A stretch of 64,000 nt of DNA from Amycolatopsis nivea (GTDB lineage: Bacteria > Actinomycetota > Actinomycetes > Mycobacteriales > Pseudonocardiaceae): assembly GCF_004522235.1 (NCBI RefSeq), contig NZ_SDLT01000026.1, forward strand, positions 51,481-115,480. Direction: 5' to 3'. The notes beneath the pieces are model-generated. The model was not told the origin of the DNA. It made no database searches and saw only the letters and a program-made list of their open reading frames with translations. Shown here in pieces: positions 18,201-25,834 of the stretch. Position numbers and translations under genes: made by a program. The number at the start of each line of letters is the position of its first letter. Positions within the stretch are counted from its first letter, which is position 1.

Positions 18201-19519
18201 AGCCCGCCGGGACCAGGCCGCGTCCGGCCGCGCCGGCGGACGGGGCCGCGGGGAGCACTTGGCTGCGCCGCTGGTCGGTGGTGGGCATGCTGCTGCTGTT
18301 CATGCTGATCAACTACGGCGACAAGACCGTCCTCGGGCTGGCCGCGCGTCCGATCATGCACGAGTTCGGGCTGAGCCCGTCGCAGTACGGGTTGCTGTCC
18401 AGTTCGTTCTTCTTCTTGTTCAGCGTGTGCGCGCTGGCGGTCGGCCTCGCGTCGAGCCGGATTTCGACCCGGTGGATCCTGCTGGTGCTCGCGCTGGTCT
18501 GGGCGGTCACGCAGGTTTCGGTTGTCGCCGCGAGCGGGATCGGGCTGTTGCTGGTGAGCCGGATCGCGCTCGGCGCCGCCGAAGGACCGGCGCAGCCGAT
18601 GGCGCTGCACGCCGCGCACAGCTGGTTCCCCAACGCCAAACGCAACATCCCGAGCGCGCTGATCGTCGGCGGCGGCGCGCTGGGCGGGGCGATCGCGACC
18701 CCGCTGCTCACCGTGGTGATCGTGCACTTCGGCTGGCGGGCCGCGTTCCTGGCGATGTTCCTGGTCGGCTGCGTGTGGTGCGTGCTGTGGCTGGTGATCG
18801 GCCGCGACGGCCCGGTCGACCGCGCCCCGGCCGGCGCGGCACCGGTCCCGGCCGCCCGCGTCCCGTACCGGCGGATCCTGCTCTCCGGGACGTGGCTCGG
18901 CGGGTTCACCGGAGCGTTCGGCGCGTACTGGACCTCCACGCTGATGGTCGCCTGGCTGCCCACCTACCTGGAAACCGCGCTCGGCTACAGCACCGGCGAG
19001 GCGGCCGCGATCGCGACGATTCCGTGGCTGGCCGGGCTGATCCTGACCTTCGCGCACGGCGCGATCACCCAGTGGCTGCTGCACCTCGGCGTGCCCAGCC
19101 GGATCGCCCGCGGCATTCTCGGCGGGTGCGTGCTGATCCTGGCGGGCTTGGCGATGGTGCTGCTGCCGACGGTCACGCAGCCCGCGCTGCGGATCGTCCT
19201 CATCGCGGTCGCGTTCAGCTTCCACGGCGTCACCTTCGCCAACGGCCAGACGGTCAACAGCGAAATCAGCCCGCCGGCCCAGCGCGGCGCGGTGCTGTCG
19301 GTCAGCGTCGCGCTGGTCACCATCGCCGGACTGCTCGCGCCCTACGTCACCGGCCGGCTGGTCGAGGCCGCAAACGGGCCGGCTGCCGGATTCGCGACCG
19401 CCTTCGCCATTCCCGGAGTCCTGATGATGGCGGGCGGGCTGGCCGCCCTGTTCTTCGTCCGTCCGGAACGCGACGCCCGGCGCATCGCGGCACTCGCCGT
19501 AGCCAAGGAGAAACCGTGA
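18197..19519 (+). CDS. MFS transporter (anion:cation symporter-like)
   Basis: A 440-residue protein with about twelve membrane helices. The first helix is VVGMLLLFMLINYGDKTVLGLA, with the INY.D.....A pattern of the ACS/phthalate-permease group. The usual motif A loop is replaced by GLASSRISTRW; in the middle, SRIALGAAEGPAQPMALHAAHSWFP matches the family's substrate-facing helix. It starts with a GTG overlapping the acyl-CoA dehydrogenase stop and ends overlapping the hydrolase start. Its place in the operon suggests uptake of the carboxylic acid or of its ester/amide precursor. Confidence 0.9.
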   Translation: MKPAGTRPRPAAPADGAAGSTWLRRWSVVGMLLLFMLINYGDKTVLGLAARPIMHEFGLSPSQYGLLSSSFFFLFSVCALAVGLASSRISTRWILLVLALVWAVTQVSVVAASGIGLLLVSRIALGAAEGPAQPMALHAAHSWFPNAKRNIPSALIVGGGALGGAIATPLLTVVIVHFGWRAAFLAMFLVGCVWCVLWLVIGRDGPVDRAPAGAAPVPAARVPYRRILLSGTWLGGFTGAFGAYWTSTLMVAWLPTYLETALGYSTGEAAAIATIPWLAGLILTFAHGAITQWLLHLGVPSRIARGILGGCVLILAGLAMVLLPTVTQPALRIVLIAVAFSFHGVTFANGQTVNSEISPPAQRGAVLSVSVALVTIAGLLAPYVTGRLVEAANGPAAGFATAFAIPGVLMMAGGLAALFFVRPERDARRIAALAVAKEKP

Positions 19520-20688
19520 CCAACCCGTACACAGTGGACAACGCGTACTGGAGCCGCGGTTACGTCGACCCGGCGTTCGTCCGCCTCGGCATGACCCGCG
19601 CCAGGGAAACCGGCCCGACCCGGCGGGTGTGGCGCGGCGCGGGCCCGCGCTGGGACCTGCGCGAGGACCACGAAGACCTGGACAACCTGCTAGTCACCCC
19701 GCGGACCGGGGACCCGGCCGTCAAGCTCACCGAATTCCTCGCCGCCGCGGAGACCGACGCGATCCTGGTGGCGCACCGGGGAAAGATCGTCTATGAGCGG
19801 TACTTCCACGGCATGCGGCCCCACGACGTGCACCTGTCCGCGTCGGTGGCGAAGTCGTGGACCGGGCTGCTCGCCGCGCTGCTCATCGACGAAGGCGTGC
19901 TTGACGCCGATCAGCCGTTGTCCCACTACGCGCCCGAGCTCGGCGGCACGGCGTTCGGCGACGCCACGATCCACCACCTGCTGCACATGGGCACCGTGAT
20001 GGACTATGGCGGTCGGCCATTCTGCAAACCCCTTGAAGCGCAACGGTATTTCGCCGCGGTCGGCATCGTGCCTCGTCCGGCCGGGTTCACCGGACCCACG
20101 AGCGTCAAGGAACATCTCGCTACCGCGCGGGCCGTCGCACCGCCGGGAACCGAATTCCGCTACGACAACGGCAACACCGAGGCCGTCGCCGAAGCCCTTC
20201 GCCGCGTCACCGGGGTCAGCCTCGCCGATCTCTGGAGCGAACGGGTCTGGGCCCGGCTGGGCGCGGACGAGGACGGCGCGTACTGCCTGGACTCCACCGG
20301 GACGGAGATCGCTTGCGGCCGCTACAGCGCTACCTTGCGCGATCTGGCCCGGCTAGGGGAGATGCTGCGCCGCGGCGGGACGGTCGGTGATCGGCAGCTC
20401 GTGCCGGAACACATCGTCGCCGACCTGACCAACGTGCCGCCGGGCCCCGCTCAGCGCGCTCTGCCGACCGGTGGCGCGCGGCCGATCGGGTACCACAATT
20501 TCTGGTGGGTCCCCGGCGACGGCCACGGCACGTTCGGCGCGCGCGGCATCCACGGGCAGCGGCTGCAGGTCAGCCCGGGGCGGGAACTGGTGATCGCCCA
20601 CTACGGATCGCACGTGATGTCGCCGTCCGTTCCGGTGCCGGCGCTGGAAGCGGTGTTCGCCCAGATCGGCGACCATCTGACCGGATAA
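19516..20688 (+). CDS. Serine hydrolase of the beta-lactamase fold, NylB/family VIII esterase-like
   Basis: A 390-residue penicillin-recognising-enzyme-fold hydrolase. The nucleophile motif S-V-A-K is at 110-113 in HLSASVAKSW, the YxN-like motif is YDNGN at 216-220, MDYGG at 162-166 lies where NylB has its second active-site Tyr, and GIHGQ at 345-349 fills the third motif. Length and motif order follow 6-aminohexanoate-dimer hydrolase NylB and EstB-type esterases more closely than true beta-lactamases. No signal peptide is visible, so it is cytosolic. It probably cleaves an ester or linear amide to give the acid activated by the operon's CoA synthetase. The start overlaps the MFS stop. Confidence 0.85.
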   Translation: MTNPYTVDNAYWSRGYVDPAFVRLGMTRARETGPTRRVWRGAGPRWDLREDHEDLDNLLVTPRTGDPAVKLTEFLAAAETDAILVAHRGKIVYERYFHGMRPHDVHLSASVAKSWTGLLAALLIDEGVLDADQPLSHYAPELGGTAFGDATIHHLLHMGTVMDYGGRPFCKPLEAQRYFAAVGIVPRPAGFTGPTSVKEHLATARAVAPPGTEFRYDNGNTEAVAEALRRVTGVSLADLWSERVWARLGADEDGAYCLDSTGTEIACGRYSATLRDLARLGEMLRRGGTVGDRQLVPEHIVADLTNVPPGPAQRALPTGGARPIGYHNFWWVPGDGHGTFGARGIHGQRLQVSPGRELVIAHYGSHVMSPSVPVPALEAVFAQIGDHLTG

Positions 20689-20705
20689 GATAGACCGTTC
20701 TCTCT
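20688..20705. promoter_or_regulatory. TetR operator A (AGATAGA...TCTCTCT)
   Basis: AGATAGACCGTTCTCTCT is symmetric at 16 of 18 positions and lies just upstream of the TAGCGT -10 at 20708-20713 of the TetR gene. The same half-sites recur at 21365-21390. Confidence 0.6.
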
Positions 20706-20719
20706 GCTAGCGTGGGTTT

Positions 20720-21310
20720 GTGGTGCAGAAGATCCGGGTGTCCGAAGCGAGGTCGAGGCTGCTCGCGACGGCCACCCGGATCTTTTACGCCGAGGGCCTC
20801 CACTCGGTGGGCGTCGACCGGATCGTGGCGGAGGCGAAGGTCACCCGGGCCACGATGTACCGGCATTTCCCGGGAAAAGAAGACCTCGTCGTCGCGTATC
20901 TCCAGGGCGTGTCCGAGATGGAGCGCGAGGGGATCGGCAAGATCCTCGCGGGCAATCCGCCACCGGCCGACGCCCTGCGCGCCGTCGCCGAGTGGATCGC
21001 CGAGAGCATCCAGTCGGCGCACTTCCGGGGCTGCGCGTTCCTCAACGCCGCGGCGGAGTATCCGGACCCCGAACATGCCGTGCACCAGGCTGTCCTGGCG
21101 CACCGAGAGTGGTTCCTCCGCACAGTCACGGACCTGCTCGCGGAGATCGGCACGTCCGCGCCGGAGCCCGCGGCACGGCATTTCGTGATGCTGCGCGACG
21201 GTGCGATGGCCTCGGGCTGCCTGACGGACTCGGCCGAGGTCGGCGACACATTCCTCCAGGGCGTCGACGGCATCCTGCGACATCGCCTCGGCGCCGCGAA
21301 GCGCCCGTAA
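20720..21310 (+). CDS. TetR family transcriptional regulator
   Basis: A 196-residue regulator. The HTH is SRLLATATRIFYAEGLHSVGVDRIVAEAKVTRATMYRHFPGKEDLV (residues 12-57). The C-terminal domain with HFRGCAFLNAAAEYPDP is typical of a TetR subgroup that often controls small membrane proteins or reductases. The GTG start follows a TAGCGT -10 by seven bases, so the mRNA is probably leaderless. Operators with the same half-sites lie before this gene and before the membrane protein at 21411, so the target is visible in the sequence. Confidence 0.88.
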   Translation: MVQKIRVSEARSRLLATATRIFYAEGLHSVGVDRIVAEAKVTRATMYRHFPGKEDLVVAYLQGVSEMEREGIGKILAGNPPPADALRAVAEWIAESIQSAHFRGCAFLNAAAEYPDPEHAVHQAVLAHREWFLRTVTDLLAEIGTSAPEPAARHFVMLRDGAMASGCLTDSAEVGDTFLQGVDGILRHRLGAAKRP

Positions 21311-21364
21311 CACTTCTGAAAGACCGGTGGGCGTTGACGCCGCCACTCGGTTGCCGACAAGCTC

Positions 21365-21390
21365 AGAGAGAACGAACGTTCTATCTCTCT
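21365..21390. promoter_or_regulatory. TetR operator B, upstream of the membrane protein
   Basis: AGAGAGAACG at the left and TCTCTCT at the right form a 26-base palindrome symmetric at about 22 positions, centred on GAACGTTC. It contains the same AGAGAGAACG and TCTATCT words as operator A. Confidence 0.65.
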
Positions 21391-21410
21391 GGGCTCTCGG
21401 AAGGATCATC

Positions 21411-21941
21411 GTGACCATCGTTGACTCGCCCGCCGGAACCGCTCCGGCGTTGCGCCGCCTGTACTTCGTGCGGTTCGCCTTCGCCGTCGTCTGGGCCGCG
21501 CTCCTGTTCCTCACGTCCAAGACGGCTGTCGGCCCGATTGGGGTGGTCCTGGTCGTCGCGTATCCGCTGTTCGACGTCGCCGCCGCGGTCGTGGACGCAC
21601 GCTCGTCCCGTGCCGCCGGGCTGTACGTGAACATCGCGATCAGCCTGCTGGCGGGGATCGGCCTCGCGATCGCCAGCGCGTCCGGCGTCCCGGCGGTGCT
21701 GCGGGTCTGGGGCGCCTGGGCGGTGGTGGCCGGTCTTGTCCAGCTGATCGTGGCCGTCGGCAGGCGCGGGATGGGCGGTCAGTGGCCGATGATCCTCAGC
21801 GGCGGCATCTCGGTGCTGGCCGGGGCGAACTTCATCCTCAGCGCGGGCGCGCCGAACCCGTCGCTGGCCACCGTGGCCGGGTACGCGGTGCTGGGCGGGA
21901 TCTTCTTCCTGGTCTCGGCGATCCGGATCAGGCGAGCGTGA
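21411..21941 (+). CDS. Small integral membrane protein (DUF308/HdeD-like layout)
   Basis: A 176-residue protein with about six hydrophobic helices and short loops (FVRFAFAVVWAALLFL, GPIGVVLVVAYPLFDVAAAVVD, AISLLAGIGLAIA, LRVWGAWAVVAGLVQLIVA, MILSGGISVLAGANFIL, VAGYAVLGGIFFLVSAIRI). The repeated two-helix pattern and the LR.WGAWA....G element resemble DUF308/HdeD-like proteins, but this is a weak match by eye. GTG 21411 has GGAAGGA upstream and is preferred over an upstream start at 21327 that would run through the operator. It is probably repressed by the adjacent TetR. Confidence 0.7.
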   Translation: MTIVDSPAGTAPALRRLYFVRFAFAVVWAALLFLTSKTAVGPIGVVLVVAYPLFDVAAAVVDARSSRAAGLYVNIAISLLAGIGLAIASASGVPAVLRVWGAWAVVAGLVQLIVAVGRRGMGGQWPMILSGGISVLAGANFILSAGAPNPSLATVAGYAVLGGIFFLVSAIRIRRA

Positions 21942-22197
21942 GGAAGAGCTTCTCCAGCTGTTCCTCGGTCATGGCGGCCTCGTTGCCTTCGCTGTCGGCG
22001 GAGACGCAGTCGCGCAGGCCGCTCGCGATGATCTTGAACCCGGCCCGGTCGAGCGCGCGGGAAACCGCGGCGAGCTGGGTGACCACGTCCTTGCAGTCAC
22101 GGCCCTCGTCGATCATCGCGATGACCCCGGCGAGCTGGCCCTGCGCGCGGCGGAGCCGGTTGCGGACCTGGGTGACGGTGTCCTGGTCGCCGATCAT
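21928..22197 (-). CDS. CsoR/CstR-family metal- or persulfide-sensing repressor
   Basis: An 89-residue all-helical DUF156 regulator. The conserved core QVRNRLRRAQGQLAGVIAMIDEGRDCKDVVTQLAAVSRAL is intact. Copper-sensing CsoR uses Cys-His-Cys. Here Cys35 and Cys64 are present, but the His position, four residues before the second Cys, is Gly60 (SGLRDC). Loss of the His with retention of two Cys is the pattern of CstR-like persulfide sensors, so a thiol-stress role is likelier than copper. It is the last gene of the minus-strand operon starting at 23394 and overlaps the end of the membrane protein gene by 14 bases. Confidence 0.88.
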   Translation of the reverse strand: MIGDQDTVTQVRNRLRRAQGQLAGVIAMIDEGRDCKDVVTQLAAVSRALDRAGFKIIASGLRDCVSADSEGNEAAMTEEQLEKLFLTLA

Positions 22198-22238
22198 GGC
22201 TGGTCTCTCCCTGGTTGGCCGGTGGAAGTCACGAGTGG

Positions 22239-22406
22239 TCAGGAACGGTTCTTGCGCCATGGCCACGACCGGCGCGGACGCGGTTCGGCGGGATGCCCCG
22301 GGCACCACTGTCCGGCCGGGACGGTCGCCTTGACCTGGTCGACGTGCTGGCCGCATCCGGCCCACGTGGTTTTGCCGCAGGTGAGGCACGCGACGGGACG
22401 GCACAT
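22239..22406 (-). CDS. Small cysteine-rich protein (55 residues)
   Basis: A short gene reading MCRPVACLTCGKTTWAGCG, then QHVDQVKATVPAGQWCPGH, with a basic tail (PRPRRSWPWRKNRS). Cys at 2, 7, 10 and 18, His20 and C/H at 37-40 could form a small zinc site, or they could act as reactive thiols. The ATG at 22406 has GGAAGG six bases upstream; an earlier ATG at 22412 sits directly against that site and is less likely. It is the third gene of the DUF302/DsbA/CsoR operon. Its place there suggests a part in sulfur or thiol handling. The function is unknown. Confidence 0.75.
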   Translation of the reverse strand: MCRPVACLTCGKTTWAGCGQHVDQVKATVPAGQWCPGHPAEPRPRRSWPWRKNRS

Positions 22407-22408
22407 GG

Positions 22409-22993
22409 TCATCCTTCCGGGATCGTCGGGGCGCCGGTGCGCGGACGGCGGAATTCGGCGAACGCCGGGACCGCGGCGGTCGTGCGCAGGGCGTCGAGCA
22501 AGCTGCGCCCCTCGGCCGGGGCGGGCAGTTCGGTGAGCACCGGGCCGAAGAACGCCCGGCCGTCGATCGCGGTGATCGGGCTTCCGCCGGTTTCGCCGAG
22601 CGCGTCCTGGCTCTCCTGGTGCGCACGGCGGACGGACGGGTCCGCGTCGGTGGAATTCGCTTGCTGGGCAAGGTCTTCCGGCAATTCCGCGTCGCGCAAG
22701 GCCGCGCGAAGCAGCGCGTTGTCCAGCGGCTGCCGCTGCTCGTGAATCCGGCGGCCGAGCGCGACGTGGAACCGGGCGGCGGCGGCCGGGTCCGCGATCG
22801 CGGCGCGGACCCGGCCCGCGTGCAGCGAGTCCTCGACCCGCTGACGGTGGCCTTCCTCGACGGTGTTGCCCTCGTTGAGCACGGCGAGGCTCATCGGCCG
22901 CACGGAGAATTCCGCGCCCGTGTCGGCGAGCCAGCGGTAGGCGAGCCAGGCGAACGGGCAGACCGGGTCGCCGTAGAGCACCACGTCGGTCAT
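22409..22993 (-). CDS. DsbA-family (thioredoxin-fold) oxidoreductase, mycothiol-dependent nitroreductase-like
   Basis: A 194-residue protein starting MTDVVLYGDPVCPFAWLAYRWL. A thioredoxin-fold strand leads into the motif CPFA, which carries only the first Cys of a CxxC site. A helical insertion follows, with GRRIHEQRQPLDNALLRAALRDAELP, and the cis-Pro loop is GGSPITAIDGRAFFGPVL. This matches the cytosolic DsbA-like group of actinobacteria that includes mycothiol-dependent Rv2466c. No signal peptide is present. It overlaps the DUF302 gene by four bases upstream and the small Cys-rich gene follows directly, so it likely handles mycothiol mixed disulfides or persulfides. The exact reaction is inferred. 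Confidence 0.82.
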   Translation of the reverse strand: MTDVVLYGDPVCPFAWLAYRWLADTGAEFSVRPMSLAVLNEGNTVEEGHRQRVEDSLHAGRVRAAIADPAAAARFHVALGRRIHEQRQPLDNALLRAALRDAELPEDLAQQANSTDADPSVRRAHQESQDALGETGGSPITAIDGRAFFGPVLTELPAPAEGRSLLDALRTTAAVPAFAEFRRPRTGAPTIPEG

Positions 22994-23394
22994 GTCAGCT
23001 CCCGATCGAGCGCGTCGAGTGCGGATTCGAGCCGCGCGGCAGCCTCCGCGGCAACGTCGGCGACGCCTGCCTCCGGCGCGACCTCGGCCATGACAGCGGG
23101 GTTGATCGCCTCGACGACCGTGCCCTCGGCCCCGTTCTCGCGGACCACCACGTTGCAGGGCAACAGCAATCCGATCTCGCGGGTCGCGGTCAGCGCGCGG
23201 TGGGCGAGCGGGGGATTGCACGCGCCGAGGATGGTGTAGCGCTCCATCCGCTCGTCCAGCTTCTCGCGCATCGTCGCCTGCACGTCGATCTCGGTCAGCA
23301 CGCCGAAACCGGCGTCCGCGAGCGCGGTTCGCGTCTTGGTCATCACGTCGTCGAAACCCGCGTCTCGGTAGGTACGGGACAAACCCAGCTCCAT
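22990..23394 (-). CDS. DUF302 domain-containing protein
   Basis: A 134-residue protein of the DUF302 family: FDDVMTKTRTALADAGFGVLTEIDVQATMREKLDERMERYTILGACNPPLAHRALTATREIGLLLPCNVVVRE. The GACNPPLAH and LPCNVVV motifs carry two conserved Cys. DUF302 proteins often sit beside CsoR/CstR regulators and sulfur-transfer genes. The ATG at 23394 has AAAGGAG; a longer frame would start inside the palindromic operator. It is the first gene of a four-gene operon controlled from 23421-23457 and probably autoregulated by the CsoR-family protein at its end. Confidence 0.88.
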   Translation of the reverse strand: MELGLSRTYRDAGFDDVMTKTRTALADAGFGVLTEIDVQATMREKLDERMERYTILGACNPPLAHRALTATREIGLLLPCNVVVRENGAEGTVVEAINPAVMAEVAPEAGVADVAAEAAARLESALDALDRELT

Positions 23395-23420
23395 GGCGGC
23401 TCCTTTCCTCGGTCCCCACC

Positions 23421-23457
23421 ATACCCCCGGGGGCATTGGCTATGCCCCCGGGGGTAT
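23421..23457. promoter_or_regulatory. Double palindromic CsoR-family operator
   Basis: ATACCCCCGGGGGCAT and ATGCCCCCGGGGGTAT are perfect inverted copies separated by TGGCT. Each 16-mer is itself nearly palindromic with the AT-C5-G5-AT form of CsoR-family operators, so two tetramers could bind. It lies 27 bases upstream of the DUF302 start. Confidence 0.85.
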
Positions 23458-23626
23458 CGGTCGCTGGGGCGCTGTCCGATGTGCGGCAGCTTGTAGCCGC
23501 TTGCCCGGCCCGCACTGTGACCGCCTCGCCCACGCGGGGACAAGCCGGGATTCTTGGCTTAGCCTCACCGTCGTGCCGCTGGGTGTTCAGCGCGCACTCT
23601 CGAACCCGCACCACGTTAAGGACGCC

Positions 23627-24163
23627 ATGACGACCGTCAACGGCCTGCCGGCCCACATCCTGCTCGTGCACGCGATCGTCGTGCTGCTGCCGTTGAGCGC
23701 ACTGCTGCTGGTGCTGAGCAGCGTCTGGCCGAAAGCACGCGGCAAGCTCGCCGGTCCGAACGCCGTGCTGGCCGTGGTCGTGGTGATTCTGGTCCCGATC
23801 ACCACGAACGCCGGGGAATGGCTCGAACGCCGGGTTGCGCAGACACCGTTGCTGCGCGACCACACCGAACTGGGCGACACGGCGCTCTGGGTCGCGATCC
23901 CGGTCGCTGTGCTCGCGCTTGTGGTGTGGTGGCGGGAGCGGGAAAACACCCGTTTGTCGGCGGATACCGACGATTCGCCCGTCGCGGGTCGCCGGACTTA
24001 TCTCGCACCCGCGTCGACGAAAGTCACGGCAGCCGTCGCGGTGGTCGCGGTCTTGGCGGCCGGTGCGGCCGTCTACGACATGTACCGCATCGGCGATTCC
24101 GGTGCGCGGGCCAGCTGGCAAGGGAACTTCAGCGAGAACGCCGCTCCGCGCCACGCGCGTTAG
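23627..24163 (+). CDS. DUF2231-like membrane protein
   Basis: A 178-residue protein with four predicted membrane helices: GLPAHILLVHAIVVLLPLSALLLVL, NAVLAVVVVILVPITTNAG, TALWVAIPVAVLALVVWW and KVTAAVAVVAVLAAGAAVYDMY. The N-terminal GLPAH.LLVH motif and a His in RDHTELGD on the outer loop match the DUF2231 family of membrane proteins with possible haem- or metal-binding His. AAGGA precedes the ATG at 23627; the in-frame extension upstream would cover the CsoR operator and is rejected. It is divergent from the DUF302 operon and could share its operator, although it is 170 bases away. Confidence 0.75.
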   Translation: MTTVNGLPAHILLVHAIVVLLPLSALLLVLSSVWPKARGKLAGPNAVLAVVVVILVPITTNAGEWLERRVAQTPLLRDHTELGDTALWVAIPVAVLALVVWWRERENTRLSADTDDSPVAGRRTYLAPASTKVTAAVAVVAVLAAGAAVYDMYRIGDSGARASWQGNFSENAAPRHAR

Positions 24164-24594
24164 CGGGCCGGGTTTTCCTGCCGGTAGCCGAGAAGAAGGG
24201 CGATCAAGTCGGCCCGCCCTTGGCTGAGGTCTGGCGGCGCGGGCGGCGGCGTGTGCTGAGTCCGGGCGCGGACCGCGCGGACGAATTCCCGGACTCGGGC
24301 CGGAGAGGGGACTAGCTCCCCGCCGAGGCAAGCCACGAGGATCAGGTCCTCGCCGGAATGGGTTTCGATGGCGAACGACCAGCCGTGCCGTTCGTCCCAC
24401 AGCAGCGCGGTGTCGCGTCCGGGATGGACGGAGAGGTGACCGTCGAGCGCGAGATAGGCCGACATCGGCGAATCGAGATCGATGGTGCAGGATTCCGGGC
24501 CGACGCCCGCCGCGGCGCTCACCGCGTCGAGATAGGCGGTCAGTCCGCAGATCAGACGGTATTCGTGGTCGGTGGTCAAGGGCTGGACGGTCAT
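24160..24594 (-). CDS. DUF6292-like hypothetical protein
   Basis: A 144-residue soluble protein. The core SPMSAYLALDGHLSVHPGRDTALLWDERHGWSFAIETHSGEDLILVACLGGELVPSP matches my recollection of the DUF6292 family, common in Pseudonocardiaceae genomes and of unknown function. There is no signal peptide or membrane segment. The ATG at 24594 has only a weak upstream GGAAA. It overlaps the 3' end of the membrane protein gene by four bases in tail-to-tail orientation. The 209 bases between its start and the nitroreductase start at 24804 hold both promoters, but no clear motif is seen there. Confidence 0.7.
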   Translation of the reverse strand: MTVQPLTTDHEYRLICGLTAYLDAVSAAAGVGPESCTIDLDSPMSAYLALDGHLSVHPGRDTALLWDERHGWSFAIETHSGEDLILVACLGGELVPSPARVREFVRAVRARTQHTPPPAPPDLSQGRADLIALLLGYRQENPAR

Positions 24595-24803
24595 CGGTGC
24601 TCGTTTCCGCCGCCGCGTCGAACGGCGGTCCGCTTCAGGCTGCGCGCCGGGCGAATGGCGGACTAGGGCCGAAGGTCACCTGGCCAGGCGCCGCCGGAAG
24701 CAACCGGTGACGTTGGTCCCTGCGCTCGGTGGCTTGCGGCCGGTGCGCGAAGAGCGGCAGCCGGGGTTGGCTCGGGTCGTTCGCCATGACAGGAGTGGCC
24801 GCC

Positions 24804-25700
24804 ATGGAAAAGACAGCGACCGGGGAGTGGACGCTCGCCGAGGCGGAGGTGCTGGGCCGTTCTGTCTTGCGTTTCCCCTCGGCGCACGACACGCAGCCCT
24901 GGCGAGTCGAGCTGATCGACGGTGCGGTGCTGCTGCGTGAGCGCGTCGACGTCACGCTGCCCCGGCGCGATCAGGCGATGTCCTGCGGGACGGCGCTCGC
25001 GAACTTGGAGCTGGCGGTCCGGGTGCTCGGCAGGCGCGCGGAAATCACCGTGCTGCCGGACCCGGAGCAGACCGACATCGTCGCGCGGGTCGAGGCGGCG
25101 GAGCCATTGCCGCCGACGGACCAGGAACTTCGGCGGTACGGCGCGATCATGGTGCGGCGGAGTCACCGCGGGGCGTTCACCGGGCTGCCGGTCAGGGCGG
25201 AGCAGACCGCCCGAGTCGCGGCGGCCGCGGCGACGACCGGGGCGGAGGCGATCCGGCTCGACGGGGTGGAGCGGCTCGCGAGGTTCTTCGGCCACGCCGC
25301 CCGGGCGCTCCGGGGCGATGCGGCGGGAACGTGGTTTGCCGCGCTGCCGCCCGTCGCCCCGGAGCTGTTCCTGCTGCGGGAACGGCTCGAGGCCGAAACG
25401 GTGCTGCTTTTCACGACGCCCGGCGACGCGCGCATCGACCACATCCGGGCCGGTTACGCACTGGAGCGCTGCTGGCTCGAAGGGGTGACCCTCGGCCTCG
25501 CTGGCGCGGTTCTGACCCAGCCGCTGCGGGTGCCGGGGGTCCGGTCAGCGCTGTGCGAGGACTATCGGCTCGCTGGGTTTCCGCAGGCTCTGCTGCGGTT
25601 GGGCCGTTCGACGCGGGTGGCTCCGGCGAGTCTGCGGCGCGGGGTCGCTGAGGTGTTGGGCGAGCGGTGGGTGCGTCAAAGCCGCAGGCCGGTTCCGTGA
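24804..25700 (+). CDS. Acg-like nitroreductase-fold protein
   Basis: A 298-residue member of the Acg (Rv2032/Rv3127-like) group of nitroreductase-fold proteins. The SAHDTQPWRVEL motif corresponds to the group's PS.HNTQPW signature, followed by RVDVTLPRRDQAMSCGTALANLELAVRVLG and MVRRSHRGAFTGLPV, and in the second half LEGVTLGLAGAVLTQPLRVP. In mycobacteria these proteins are induced by hypoxia or nitric oxide and may sequester flavin instead of acting as reductases. ATG 24804 is chosen because AGGAG lies eight bases upstream; the ATG at 24786 lacks such a site. No DosR-like box was recognised. Confidence 0.82.
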   Translation: MEKTATGEWTLAEAEVLGRSVLRFPSAHDTQPWRVELIDGAVLLRERVDVTLPRRDQAMSCGTALANLELAVRVLGRRAEITVLPDPEQTDIVARVEAAEPLPPTDQELRRYGAIMVRRSHRGAFTGLPVRAEQTARVAAAAATTGAEAIRLDGVERLARFFGHAARALRGDAAGTWFAALPPVAPELFLLRERLEAETVLLFTTPGDARIDHIRAGYALERCWLEGVTLGLAGAVLTQPLRVPGVRSALCEDYRLAGFPQALLRLGRSTRVAPASLRRGVAEVLGERWVRQSRRPVP

Positions 25701-25798
25701 ACGCCGATGGTCCCTCGAATTCGGGACGACCCGACGAGCTGCCGACCCGCGCGACGGTGGTCGCCGTGTTGTCAGGCGCCAGGCGAGGGCGATGATGT

Positions 25799-25831
25799 TG
25801 CCGGGTGCCCGCGCTGGACGGGCACCCGGCA
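25799..25831. terminator. Bidirectional hairpin between convergent genes
   Basis: TGCCGGGTGCCCG pairs perfectly with CGGGCACCCGGCA around a seven-base loop. It sits four bases before the minus-strand enoyl-CoA hydratase stop and about 100 bases after the plus-strand nitroreductase stop. There is no U-tract, which is usual in high-GC actinomycetes. Confidence 0.75.
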
Positions 25832-25834
25832 GGC

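Noticed and set aside
19516..20688. Annotation as a beta-lactamase resistance gene
   Set aside because: There is no signal peptide and the motif set and operon context fit NylB/EstB-type catabolic hydrolases.
23393..23626. Upstream extension of the DUF2231-like protein
   Set aside because: It would read through the double CsoR operator; the ATG at 23627 has its own AAGGA site.
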